Source: Fibrobacter succinogenes (GTDB taxonomy: Bacteria > Fibrobacterota > Fibrobacteria > Fibrobacterales > Fibrobacteraceae). Taken from it: a stretch of 64,000 bases of DNA. The notes under the pieces were generated by a model that had not been told where the DNA came from, made no database searches, and saw only the letters and a list, made by a program, of their open reading frames with translations. The stretch's first letter is position 1; every line of letters starts with the position of its first letter. This document shows, one piece after another, positions 16,631 to 24,570 of the stretch. Made by a program: the position numbers and the translations under genes. The stretch spans positions 62,001-126,000 of the forward strand of contig CADCGB010000007.1 in the NCBI GenBank assembly GCA_902800815.1. Reading direction: 5' to 3'.

Positions 16631-17617
16631 TTAGCCGAAAAAACCGGATTGCGAGCCTCCATTGCTCGCGAAAAGGTCCGGTTCCTTCTCATTTGCGGGG
16701 TGTACTTCTATAATATCTTCTTCGTCTTCTGCGGGGTCGGTATCGGGAATGATATGGGATTCGGGTTCCGGCTCGGCGACCTGCTCGGGCTCGGGTTCAA
16801 CCACGGGTTCTGCGACCGGTTCTACAATCGGTTCGGGTTCGGGCTGCGCGACTTCTTCAGGTTCTGCAACCGGTTCGGCGACGGCCTCGGGAGCGGGCTC
16901 GGCAGGCTGTGCAGCGGGCTGCTCGTTGAAGGCCACGTCCACGGGGATTTCGGTGCCAAGTTCGTTCTCGATGGTCGAGACCATCTGCTTGAAGCGTTCC
17001 TGTGCCTCGCGGATTTCTTCGCCCTGCGCCAGGATGGTGTCGTTCAGGCTCGCCTTCTCGGAGTTGAGCACGTCAATCGCGTTGTTCTTCTCGGCGATGG
17101 TGTTGTCCCTGTCGGCAATCGCGTTGTCCTTGTCCGCGATGATGCGGTTCAGTTCCTCGATTTTCTGGTTCAGCAGGACTTCGTTTGCCTTGGATGCGGC
17201 ACATTCGTTCTGGACGGCGTTCAGCTTGCCGTCCCTCTCGTTGATGCCGGCTTCGAGCCATGAAATCTTTTCGTTTGCGTTCTGCAGGTTGCCGTTCGTC
17301 TGGTCGAGCATGTTCTGCAGGTCGGCGATTTTCGTGTTTGCGCCGTCAAGTTCGCCGCGGAGCCCATCAATTTCGCCCTGCTTCTGGTTTATCACCTCGT
17401 CTTGGGCGGCTGCCTGGTTGGCGCGGGCCTGGAGTGCTGCCTTGCAGTCGGTGATTTCGTTGTTGAGGCTCTCGAGGACAAGGTTCCTGTCCTGCATTTC
17501 GGCCTCTTTGGTGGCCAGTGTCTGTTTCAGGGTGGCGTTTTCTTGCCGTAGGTTACGTACGGTGGTGAGGACGCCGTCTACCTTTTGCGAAAGGAGATTG
17601 ATGTTCTCTAGGTTCAT
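16631..17617 (-). CDS. Coiled-coil protein with ZapB-like N-terminus, 328 aa
   Basis: Residues 1-215 are an almost continuous coiled coil, starting with an INLLSQKVDGVLTTVRNLRQEN segment that resembles ZapB/TolA-type division coiled coils. Short repeats such as IADKDNAIADRDNTIAEKNNAI occur near residue 180. Residues 230-300 are low-complexity P/E/V-rich (EPVAEPEEVAQPEPEP style), and the last residues GSQSGFFG end in a glycine/phenylalanine tip like a docking peptide. ZapB normally links ZapA to the nucleoid or MatP and is only about 80 aa, so this would be a greatly enlarged version. Linkage to zapA supports a divisome role. The function of the PEPE region is unknown. Confidence 0.6.
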   Translation of the reverse strand: MNLENINLLSQKVDGVLTTVRNLRQENATLKQTLATKEAEMQDRNLVLESLNNEITDCKAALQARANQAAAQDEVINQKQGEIDGLRGELDGANTKIADLQNMLDQTNGNLQNANEKISWLEAGINERDGKLNAVQNECAASKANEVLLNQKIEELNRIIADKDNAIADRDNTIAEKNNAIDVLNSEKASLNDTILAQGEEIREAQERFKQMVSTIENELGTEIPVDVAFNEQPAAQPAEPAPEAVAEPVAEPEEVAQPEPEPIVEPVAEPVVEPEPEQVAEPEPESHIIPDTDPAEDEEDIIEVHPANEKEPDLFASNGGSQSGFFG

Positions 17618-17707
17618 TTATTGCTCCGTGATCAGGGGGGTTATGAATCACCTATAAAAAGATATATAAAAAAATAAGCGCTAAAGTATGAAAAAAATCA
17701 TAAAAAA

Positions 17708-17738
17708 AACGATGTCATGGAAAGACATGTTTTTTTGG
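17708..17738. terminator. Small hairpin with T-runs on both sides
   Basis: ATGTC (17712-17716) pairs with GACAT (17724-17728), with AAC/GTT flanking pairs across a bulge, and T/A runs on both sides. It could end a transcript on either strand. It lies between the zapB-like start and a GC-rich hairpin. Confidence 0.4.
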
Positions 17739-17752
17739 TATAAAATATACGC

Positions 17753-17799
17753 GGGAGGGGCCCCAGCTCGGAGTTGCGAAGGCCGCACGGGCCCCTCCC
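17753..17799. ncRNA. Long GC-rich perfect inverted repeat, candidate structured RNA
   Basis: GGGAGGGGCCC (17753-17763) pairs perfectly with GGGCCCCTCCC (17789-17799). The 25-nt loop contains a second hairpin, TGCG (17775-17778) with CGCA (17784-17787) around AAGGC. It is followed by TGCACCCTCCCC. TATAAA at 17739-17744 precedes it on the plus strand. The GC content stands out sharply from the AT-rich sequence on both sides. It does not carry the SRP or 6S RNA signatures. It could be a small RNA, an attenuator for uvrC, or a dispersed genomic repeat. Confidence 0.35.
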
Positions 17800-17923
17800 T
17801 GCACCCTCCCCATCCTTGGCCGACGCCTTCCACACGTTAAACTACATAGATAATAGGGAATAAAATGAAAATTTCCTGCAATAGATGAATTGCTAGGCGG
17901 AATAAATTTTACCTTGTAGGGTA

Positions 17924-19843
17924 GTGATCCCCGTTAGCGAACATATCGAGCGCAGGCTTGCCGAACTCCCCGCGTTGCCGGGCGTCTACATCATGCGTAA
18001 CGCCCAGGGGAAGATTATCTACATCGGCAAGGCCAAGGTGCTCAAGAACCGCGTGAGGAGCTACTTTGACGGGAGCGACCACGGCGGGCACCGGGCCGCG
18101 ACGCTCATGCTGCCCTACATCCGCGACATCGAGTGGATTATTACCGAGAGCGAGTCCGAGGCGCTCATTCTGGAGGCGAACCTTATCCGGAAGCACACGC
18201 CCAAGTACAACGTGCTGCTGAAGGACGACAAGCATTTCCCCTACCTCGCGTTCTCGGTGAACGAGCCTTTCCCCCGGCTCTTTCTTTCGCGTTCGGTGCG
18301 CAAGGACGGCTGCCAGTACTTTGGCCCCTACATGAATTCCCGCATGATCGCCCAGCTGCAGGATATTGCCGCCCGCCTGTTCAAGATACGCGAGTGCAAG
18401 CTGAAGCTCCCGCTGGCAAAGCCCGCGAGGCCCTGCCTCAACTACCATATTGGGCGGTGTGGCGCCCCGTGCGCGGGGCTCGTGACGCAGGAGGAGTACC
18501 ACCAGGCGGTTCTCCAGACGCAGATGCTCTTGAACGGAAAGCGCGACGACCTGATTGCCCAGTGGGAACGGGAAATGCAGGAGGCGAGCGATAGGCTGGA
18601 TTTCGAGGCCGCGATGAAGAAGCGCGATGCCATCCAGGCCCTGAAGGCTACGGGTGTCCACCAGAAGACGGACGTGACGGATGCGCGCCTGTGCATGGAC
18701 GTGCTGAGCCTCCGCCGCAACGGCACGATGGCGGCCGCGGTGATTTTCGAGTACAGGAACGGCGTGCTTTGCGGGCGTCGCCACTACCGCCTGGAATGCA
18801 AACTGGAAGAGGACGAACTCGAGATTTTCCGGCAGATGCTCGTGCAGTGGTACATGGATGTGGACTTTATCCCGGGCGAGATCGCGACGGACGTGCCGCT
18901 CGGGGCCGGCGACGAGGGCGGCATTGCCGGAGACTCGTCGGATCTGGAATCGCTCGCGCAGGCCCTGACCGAGAAGGCGGGGCACAAGGTGAGCATCGTG
19001 AACCCGCAGCGCGGCGAGAAACTCGGGTTCCTGAAGCTTGCGGGCGCGAACGCCGACATGATTCTGGTGGAGATGCGCGCGGAGGTGCAGAAGTATAGCG
19101 AGATCGATCAGAGCGTCTTTGAACTGCAGAAGGTTCTCGGGCTCAAGAAGACCCCCTTCCGTATCGAGTGCGTGGACATATCGCACCTCTCGGGCACGAA
19201 CACGGTGGCGAGTCTCGTCGCCTTCAAGAACGGCAAGCCCGACAAGGCGAACTACCGCAAGTTCATTATCAAGACGGTGGAGGGCGTGGATGACTTCGCG
19301 AGCATGCGCGAGGTGATGACCCGCCGTATCCGCCGGCTCGAAGACGAAGGCACGCCCATGCCCGACCTGTGGGTATGCGACGGCGGCAAGGGCCAGGTGG
19401 ATGCCACCATGCAGATCCTGAAGGAACTCGGGCACGATACCGACCTGCCGCTCATCGGGCTCGCGAAGCGCCTCGAGGAAATCGTGTTCCCCGACGACCG
19501 CAAGAGCATCGTGCTGCACCGCACGAGCCCCGCCTTGAAGTTGCTGCAGAACGCTCGCGACGAGGCGCACCGCTTCGCCATCACGTATCAGCGCAGCAAG
19601 CGCAAGAAGGACCTGGAAGTGGAATGGCTCAAGATGCCCGGCGTGGGGCACGAGACCCGCGTGAAAATCCTTTCCCGCTACAAGAGCGCGGAGGCGTTCA
19701 TGGCCGCGCCGCTCGAGGATATCGTTGACCTGCTGGGGAAGGTGCGCGGGAACAGCGTCCGCGAGCAGGTGAAGGAATACTGCGCTAAGTTTATAGAACC
19801 GCTCGGCTCTGACGCAAATGAGGAACCGCCCGCGGACATGTAG
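17924..19843 (+). CDS. uvrC: UvrABC excinuclease subunit C
   Basis: 639 aa, normal for UvrC, which makes both incisions in nucleotide excision repair. The GIY-YIG nuclease is at the N-terminus (GVYIMRNAQGKIIYIGKAK). A cysteine cluster follows (RPCLNYHIGRCGAPC), then a UVR helical motif around residues 200-235, the RNase H-like nuclease region (CVDISHLSG ... VCDGGKGQ), and C-terminal tandem HhH (MPGVGHETRVKILSRYKSAEAFMAAPLEDI). The start is GTG at 17924, because the frame is closed by TAA at 17903 and no ATG precedes the GIY-YIG motif. The ribosome site is weak. Confidence 0.95.
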   Translation: MIPVSEHIERRLAELPALPGVYIMRNAQGKIIYIGKAKVLKNRVRSYFDGSDHGGHRAATLMLPYIRDIEWIITESESEALILEANLIRKHTPKYNVLLKDDKHFPYLAFSVNEPFPRLFLSRSVRKDGCQYFGPYMNSRMIAQLQDIAARLFKIRECKLKLPLAKPARPCLNYHIGRCGAPCAGLVTQEEYHQAVLQTQMLLNGKRDDLIAQWEREMQEASDRLDFEAAMKKRDAIQALKATGVHQKTDVTDARLCMDVLSLRRNGTMAAAVIFEYRNGVLCGRRHYRLECKLEEDELEIFRQMLVQWYMDVDFIPGEIATDVPLGAGDEGGIAGDSSDLESLAQALTEKAGHKVSIVNPQRGEKLGFLKLAGANADMILVEMRAEVQKYSEIDQSVFELQKVLGLKKTPFRIECVDISHLSGTNTVASLVAFKNGKPDKANYRKFIIKTVEGVDDFASMREVMTRRIRRLEDEGTPMPDLWVCDGGKGQVDATMQILKELGHDTDLPLIGLAKRLEEIVFPDDRKSIVLHRTSPALKLLQNARDEAHRFAITYQRSKRKKDLEVEWLKMPGVGHETRVKILSRYKSAEAFMAAPLEDIVDLLGKVRGNSVREQVKEYCAKFIEPLGSDANEEPPADM

Positions 19844-19869
19844 ACCTTCGGCGCAATCCGCCGGATATA

Positions 19870-19897
19870 AAAAAAAGGCCCGCGAACCGCGGACCTT
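19870..19897. terminator. Terminator between uvrC and the FISUMP lipoprotein gene
   Basis: AAGG(C)CCGCG and CGCGG(A)CCTT pair around an AAC loop at 19875-19897. On the minus strand it runs into TTTTTTTT, so it mainly serves the lipoprotein gene. Confidence 0.7.
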
Positions 19898-19922
19898 AAA
19901 TTTTTATCCCAGCGGGAAACTT

Positions 19923-20828
19923 TTATTCCTGCACGCAGCGGACGCTGAAGAACTTGGACTTCTCGTCTACCTGGAAGAACTTCTGGTCGTCGCTACCTGC
20001 GTATTCGGGTTCCTTCTCCACGATGATAACTCCGATTTCGCCGTTCTTTTCACCGTAGTTCTTGTCGCCTTCTTGCGGGGTGGCGTTTGTCCAGTGGAAA
20101 CCCATCTTCTCTGTAAAGTCACAGTTGCCTTCCTTGCAGCGGCCGCTGTAACTCCACGGATAAGCATCGTCGTTGAGTACGGCCTGGGCCTCGTTGCGCT
20201 CCGGCAGTTTCCAACCCGGGGGGCATGCCCTTGCAGCGGCAACGAAGGCATAGAGCCTTCCGTACTTAGCGCAATTCGCATCGTCATCACCGAAACACAT
20301 GCTGTTTCCGGTCTTGAAGTTCAAATCTTGTGCCATCCACAACTTGCCGCCAACGTTCTGTACCTTGTAGGTCTGGCCGTCGCGGTTGTCGGTCATGGTG
20401 TTGCCGTTCACGGTCGGCGGTTCGACAGAAGCGGACGACTCGGTGAACACGATCTTGTCTTCGCTGGATTTCGGGGCGGTCGAAGAGGAGGATGCATACT
20501 TTGCCTCGCAACCTTCGGTCCAGCAGAAGACGACTGCGCTACTGGGGTACGTAACATTCAGGATGGCACCGGAATCGGTAATGACCACCTGTTCGTGGAT
20601 TACTGTCGGGTCAGCGGGAGTCTTGCTACCGCTTTCGCTCGAAGGCGTCGTGCTTTCGCTAGGCTTCGCGCTAGAAGAACTGGAATTTGCGACTGCCTCG
20701 TTGGAGGATGAGACCTCTGTATCGTTATCGGCGACTGGCTGCAACGGACTGGCGCTCCCGTCGTCGGAGCAGCCAGCAACTAAACAAAACACACCCAAAA
20801 CGCCCATTTTTAAAATGATTCGTTTCAT
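19923..20828 (-). CDS. Lipoprotein with Fibrobacter succinogenes major paralogous domain
   Basis: 301 aa. The lipobox is VAGC with C at residue 20. A serine-rich linker spans about 38-70. A short domain with a cysteine pair (VVFCWTEGCE) follows, then the FISUMP domain (TIGR02145) at about 145-301, recognisable by DNRDGQTYKVQNVGGKLWMAQDLNF, RLYAFVAAARACPPGWKLP and a closing FSVRCVQE. This domain is amplified in Fibrobacter and is the strongest taxonomic marker in the window. It is presumably anchored to the outer membrane or surface. The function is unknown. Confidence 0.9.
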   Translation of the reverse strand: MKRIILKMGVLGVFCLVAGCSDDGSASPLQPVADNDTEVSSSNEAVANSSSSSAKPSESTTPSSESGSKTPADPTVIHEQVVITDSGAILNVTYPSSAVVFCWTEGCEAKYASSSSTAPKSSEDKIVFTESSASVEPPTVNGNTMTDNRDGQTYKVQNVGGKLWMAQDLNFKTGNSMCFGDDDANCAKYGRLYAFVAAARACPPGWKLPERNEAQAVLNDDAYPWSYSGRCKEGNCDFTEKMGFHWTNATPQEGDKNYGEKNGEIGVIIVEKEPEYAGSDDQKFFQVDEKSKFFSVRCVQE

Positions 20829-20896
20829 GTACCCAAATATACTTTACAAATCGTGGGGTTAACAGAAAAAAGTTTTTTACTATCTTTTAAATCACT

Positions 20897-21289
20897 ATGA
20901 GCAATGTTGAAATTTTCGACACCACGTTCGCCATGACCATCCTGGTCATTATGGCGCTTTGCATCCCCACTGTGTTGCTCCTCGCCAACTGGTTTTTGCA
21001 CCCGGGCAAGGTGAAGAACGTCCTCATCAAGGGGTCGTCCTACGAGTGCGGTCTTGCCCACGTTTCGGGCACGGCGAACGAGCGCTACCCCGTTAAATAC
21101 TACATGGTAGCCATGCTTTTCCTCGTTTTTGACCTGGAAGTGGCGTTCCTCTACCCCTGGACGGTGCAGTTCCTCGCTGGTGGCTGGGACCTCCTGATCG
21201 TCCTCCTTGGGTTCCTGTTTATCCTCGAAGCAGGCTACATCTACTTGTACAAGAAGGGCGTGCTCGACTGGACGAGCATCAAGGACTAA
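20897..21289 (+). CDS. nuoA: NADH-quinone oxidoreductase subunit A
   Basis: 130 aa with three membrane helices, the standard NuoA/ND3 topology. The diagnostic loop with SSYECGLAHVSGTANERYPVKYYMVAMLFLVFDLEVAFLYPW is present, including the YECG cysteine and the FDLE motif in helix 2. It would be part of the membrane arm of complex I. No other nuo gene follows: the next element is a strong terminator and then an unrelated gene on the other strand. No good ribosome site is seen before ATG 20897. Confidence 0.92.
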   Translation: MSNVEIFDTTFAMTILVIMALCIPTVLLLANWFLHPGKVKNVLIKGSSYECGLAHVSGTANERYPVKYYMVAMLFLVFDLEVAFLYPWTVQFLAGGWDLLIVLLGFLFILEAGYIYLYKKGVLDWTSIKD

Positions 21290-21323
21290 GGTCCTTTTAG
21301 GTATTCTATCTCGAAATAAAAAG

Positions 21324-21353
21324 CGCGGATTCCACCCCGGAGTCCGCGTTTTT
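21324..21353 (+). terminator. Intrinsic terminator after nuoA
   Basis: CGCGGATTCC (21324-21333) pairs with GGAGTCCGCG (21339-21348), with one T-G pair and a 5-nt loop, followed by TTTTT. Confidence 0.9.
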
Positions 21354-21405
21354 CTGTATACAGAAAGGCTCAAAATGCCCTTTTTACACCGTGATTTAAA
21401 TCACC

Positions 21406-22551
21406 CTAAAACGCCTCTCTAAAGTAGAACGTCATGCCGAGGCTCTTGAAGTCCACCCACGAGAACTCGGCGCGGGCGTACAGGCGTTCGCTCTTGTTGA
21501 GCGCGAACTTGCCGCCGAACCCGACGGAACGGTGCCACTCGTTGCGCAGCAGCTGGCTGAAGTAAGGCCCGACCTTGCCGCCTTCGAAGAAGATGTCGCC
21601 GGCGAGTCGCCAGAACAATGTCTTGCGGAGTTCCACCTGCATCATGAGCGCCTGGTTGTCGCGGAAGTACTTTGTCTCTACGCCGCGGAAACGCTTGATG
21701 CCGTCGGGGCCAGCCATGTACTCGAAGGGTACGTCGCCGTCGGAGCGCTGCCACATGAGGCCCACTGCCATGGAGGTGTTCCAGATGGTCTCGCCGTAGG
21801 TGCGCAGGTCGAGTTCCTGGTATGTGAAGCCGAAGTCGCCGATGGCGTCGGTGTAGAAGCGGTGTTCCCACTGCAGGTACATGCCGTGGCGCGCCCAGTT
21901 GGGATTGTCGCGCGTGTCTACCGTGAGGTGGTACCCGAGGGCGGTGCGCCAGCCGTCCGGGTTTGCGGGGAGCGCGATTTCGCCTTCGTAGTCGCGGAAT
22001 TCCATTACGCTGTGGTTGATGTCGAGCACCATGCCGTAGCGGAAGAACTGGAGTGACGGAGGGAGCCCGAGGTTCGATTCCACGAGGGCCATGAAGAAGA
22101 ACGTCTCGCGGTCAAAGCTGATGTAGTCGTCGATGTCCACGTCGTTGCCGACACCGAAGAAATGCCCCACCCAGTTCTGGTAACGGAAATCGAGCCAGCC
22201 CGAGATGCGGTCGTGCGCGAGGTAGAAGTACGGCGTGGCCGCAAACTGGAACTGCTTGCGTGTGGAACCGTAGGCGGCGATGTCGATTTCCTGCGAGTTG
22301 CCACCCTTGAACGAGGAGGGAATGAAGAAGTTCACCATCGCGCCGAACTGGAGTTCCGTCTCCTCGGTGTACCCGAGCACGGGCACTGCGCTCCACCACT
22401 GGAAATGCGAAGTGTCGGCGGCGGCGCTATCGGCCTGCACGGTCGCGGAATCTGCAGGAACTGCCGCACTATCCGTAGCGGAGAATGCTGGCAGGGCGAG
22501 CAGGATACTCGCGGCGGCTATGGTTTTGGCAAGTTGTCTCACGGTTATCAA
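21406..22551 (-). CDS. Omp85-superfamily outer-membrane beta-barrel protein
   Basis: 381 aa. The signal peptide is cleaved near AFSATDSA. An Ala/Ser/Asp-rich spacer follows, and from about residue 50 the protein consists of alternating amphipathic strands to the C-terminal FYFREAF (terminal Phe, as in barrel proteins). The GIKRFRG segment (about 285) matches the conserved (G/D)xxRG motif of the Omp85 C-terminal barrel. There is no room for POTRA domains, so it is a POTRA-less, patatin-barrel or surface-antigen type member rather than BamA itself. The role is unknown. Confidence 0.7.
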   Translation of the reverse strand: MITVRQLAKTIAAASILLALPAFSATDSAAVPADSATVQADSAAADTSHFQWWSAVPVLGYTEETELQFGAMVNFFIPSSFKGGNSQEIDIAAYGSTRKQFQFAATPYFYLAHDRISGWLDFRYQNWVGHFFGVGNDVDIDDYISFDRETFFFMALVESNLGLPPSLQFFRYGMVLDINHSVMEFRDYEGEIALPANPDGWRTALGYHLTVDTRDNPNWARHGMYLQWEHRFYTDAIGDFGFTYQELDLRTYGETIWNTSMAVGLMWQRSDGDVPFEYMAGPDGIKRFRGVETKYFRDNQALMMQVELRKTLFWRLAGDIFFEGGKVGPYFSQLLRNEWHRSVGFGGKFALNKSERLYARAEFSWVDFKSLGMTFYFREAF

Positions 22552-22578
22552 TGTAGCAATTTCTAACTTTGTTCCTGT

Positions 22579-24471
22579 ATGCCCATCCTTTCTGCACAGA
22601 ATATAACGCTCCGCTTTGGCGGCCCGCCTCTTTTGGACAACGTATCGTTCGATATCGAGGCCGGTGACCGCATTTGCCTAGTGGGCCGTAATGGCGAGGG
22701 CAAGAGCACGCTGCTCAAGATATTGACGGGCGAGATGGAATACAACTCCGGCGATATCGTGAAGAAGTCGGGGCTGAAGGTTTCGCGCATGGTGCAGGAG
22801 ATTCCGGCGCACATGGAAGGGACGGTGCGCGACGTGGTGATGGGCGGCGCATCTTTAGCCGGCGATACAAATGCCGGCGCAACCGGCCCGGTAAACGGCG
22901 CGGCGATAAACGGCGCGGATTCTGAAATCCGCAATGCACACGCGGAAGCGATTCTCGGCAAGACGGGCATTGACCCCGATGCACAATTTGATAGTTTGTC
23001 CGGAGGGCAGAAGCGCCGTGTGCTATTCGCCCGCGCAGTCGCGAGCGACCCGGACCTGCTCTTGCTCGATGAACCCACGAACCACCTGGATATTCCCGCC
23101 ATCCAGTGGCTGGAGGGCATCGTGACGCGCCTCGAGTGCGCCGTGCTCTTTGTGAGTCACGACCGCGCGTTCGTCAGGCGCACGGCGACCCGCATTTTTG
23201 AACTTGACCGTGGCCGTGTGCGCGGCTGGGACTTCCCGTACGACAAGTTCGTGCAGTTCAGGGACCAGGCGCTCGCCGAAGAGGAGAAGGCGAACGCGCT
23301 GTTTGACAAGCGCCTTGCCGAAGAAGAAGTCTGGATACGCAAGGGAATCCAGGCACGGCGCACCCGCAATGAGGGACGCGTGCGCGCCCTCATCTGCATG
23401 CGCGAGGAACGCGCAGCGAGGCGCACCCGCACGGGCAACGTGAACATGCAGATTACGGAGGCCGAACGCTCGGGCCGCATGGTGGCACGCCTCACCGATG
23501 TATCTTACTCCTACGACGGCGCCCCGCTCATATCGCACTTTACGACTGAGGTCTCGCGCGGCGACCGCATCGGCATCGTGGGCCCGAACGGTTCCGGCAA
23601 GACTACACTGCTCCGGCTAATCCTCGGCGAACTCGCTCCCGAGTCGGGCGAGGTGCGGCTCGGGTCCAATCTGCAGGTGGCCTACTTTGACCAGATGCGC
23701 GAGGGCCTTCGTGAAGACAAGAGCCTGGTCGAGAATATTGCCGACGGTCAGGCGTATATCACCATAAACGGCGTGCGCAAGCATGTGCTGAGCTACCTGC
23801 AGAACTTCCTTTTCTCGGCCGAACGCGCCCGCGGCCCCATCAGCGCCCTGAGTGGCGGCGAGCGCGCCCGCCTGATGCTCGCCTGCCTGTTCAGCCACCC
23901 GAGCAACGTTCTGGTGCTCGACGAGCCCACCAACGACCTCGACATGGAGACCCTCGACCTGCTGGCCGACCTCCTCGCCGAATACAACGGCACCGTCATA
24001 GCCGTTAGCCATGACCGTGCCTTCCTCGACTCGTTCGCTACGGGTATTTTCGCCATAGAGGAAGATGGAAACGTATTCGAGGCTACTGGCGGGTACACGG
24101 ATTACGAGAATAATCGCAAAGTTCGTGACAAGGAAGCCGCCAATGCGGCGAGAATTGCCGAAGAAAAGGCGATTTCTCAAAGGTCTGGCGCCTCCGTTAA
24201 CCAGCAAACCGCTCAAAATACTCAAAATTCGCAGAACCAGGCAAAAAAGAAGAAGCGTTCCTATAACGAGGAACGAGAATATGCCGCTCTTCCCGATAAA
24301 ATTGAGAAACTTGAGGCGGAAATTGCAGATTTTCAGGCGGAACTCGCCAAACCGGAAGTCTATACCGATGCAAAACGCATTGTAGAACTGCAAAAAGAGA
24401 TTTCGGACCGCGAATCTGAACTAGAAAAGGCCTACGAACGCTACGAAGAGCTCGATTTGCTCGGCGGCTAG
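22579..24471 (+). CDS. uup: ABC-F family ATPase (Uup-like)
   Basis: 630 aa with two ABC domains and no membrane segments. Domain 1 has GRNGEGKST, LSGGQKRR and LLLLDEPTNHLD. Domain 2 has GPNGSGKTT, LSGGERAR and VLVLDEPTNDLD. The linker between them is the ABC-F type arm (EEEVWIRKGIQARRTRNEGRV). The C-terminal ~100 residues are a lysine-rich then coiled-coil region (KKKKRSYNEEREY onward) typical of Uup, which binds branched DNA and affects ribosome function. An Ala/Gly/Asn-rich insertion (about residues 93-115) in domain 1 is unusual. It is divergent from the Omp85 gene with only 27 nt between starts. Confidence 0.88.
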   Translation: MPILSAQNITLRFGGPPLLDNVSFDIEAGDRICLVGRNGEGKSTLLKILTGEMEYNSGDIVKKSGLKVSRMVQEIPAHMEGTVRDVVMGGASLAGDTNAGATGPVNGAAINGADSEIRNAHAEAILGKTGIDPDAQFDSLSGGQKRRVLFARAVASDPDLLLLDEPTNHLDIPAIQWLEGIVTRLECAVLFVSHDRAFVRRTATRIFELDRGRVRGWDFPYDKFVQFRDQALAEEEKANALFDKRLAEEEVWIRKGIQARRTRNEGRVRALICMREERAARRTRTGNVNMQITEAERSGRMVARLTDVSYSYDGAPLISHFTTEVSRGDRIGIVGPNGSGKTTLLRLILGELAPESGEVRLGSNLQVAYFDQMREGLREDKSLVENIADGQAYITINGVRKHVLSYLQNFLFSAERARGPISALSGGERARLMLACLFSHPSNVLVLDEPTNDLDMETLDLLADLLAEYNGTVIAVSHDRAFLDSFATGIFAIEEDGNVFEATGGYTDYENNRKVRDKEAANAARIAEEKAISQRSGASVNQQTAQNTQNSQNQAKKKKRSYNEEREYAALPDKIEKLEAEIADFQAELAKPEVYTDAKRIVELQKEISDRESELEKAYERYEELDLLGG

Positions 24472-24570
24472 TTTAGGCCCGCAAAAAAGAGTGATAGGTG
24501 TTGCACTTTTAATATCTTTATATTACATTTATTAAAGTGGTTAAATAAGGGAAATCATAAGAGGTCTATT

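Noticed and set aside
16631..17617. S-layer or pilus-type tandem repeat protein
   Set aside because: The PEPE repeats are short low complexity, not domains, and the linkage to zapA and the coiled coil fit a division protein better.
17753..17799. SRP (4.5S) or 6S RNA gene
   Set aside because: The conserved SRP apical GGAAG...GCAGC signature and the 6S closing stem/bubble are absent, so only a generic structured element is claimed.
17909..19651. 580-codon minus-strand frame opposite uvrC
   Set aside because: His/Arg/Leu-rich shadow of uvrC. No motif, and uvrC is complete.
21406..22551. BamA or TamA
   Set aside because: At 381 aa with no POTRA domains it cannot be the essential assembly factor. 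Only the barrel resembles Omp85.
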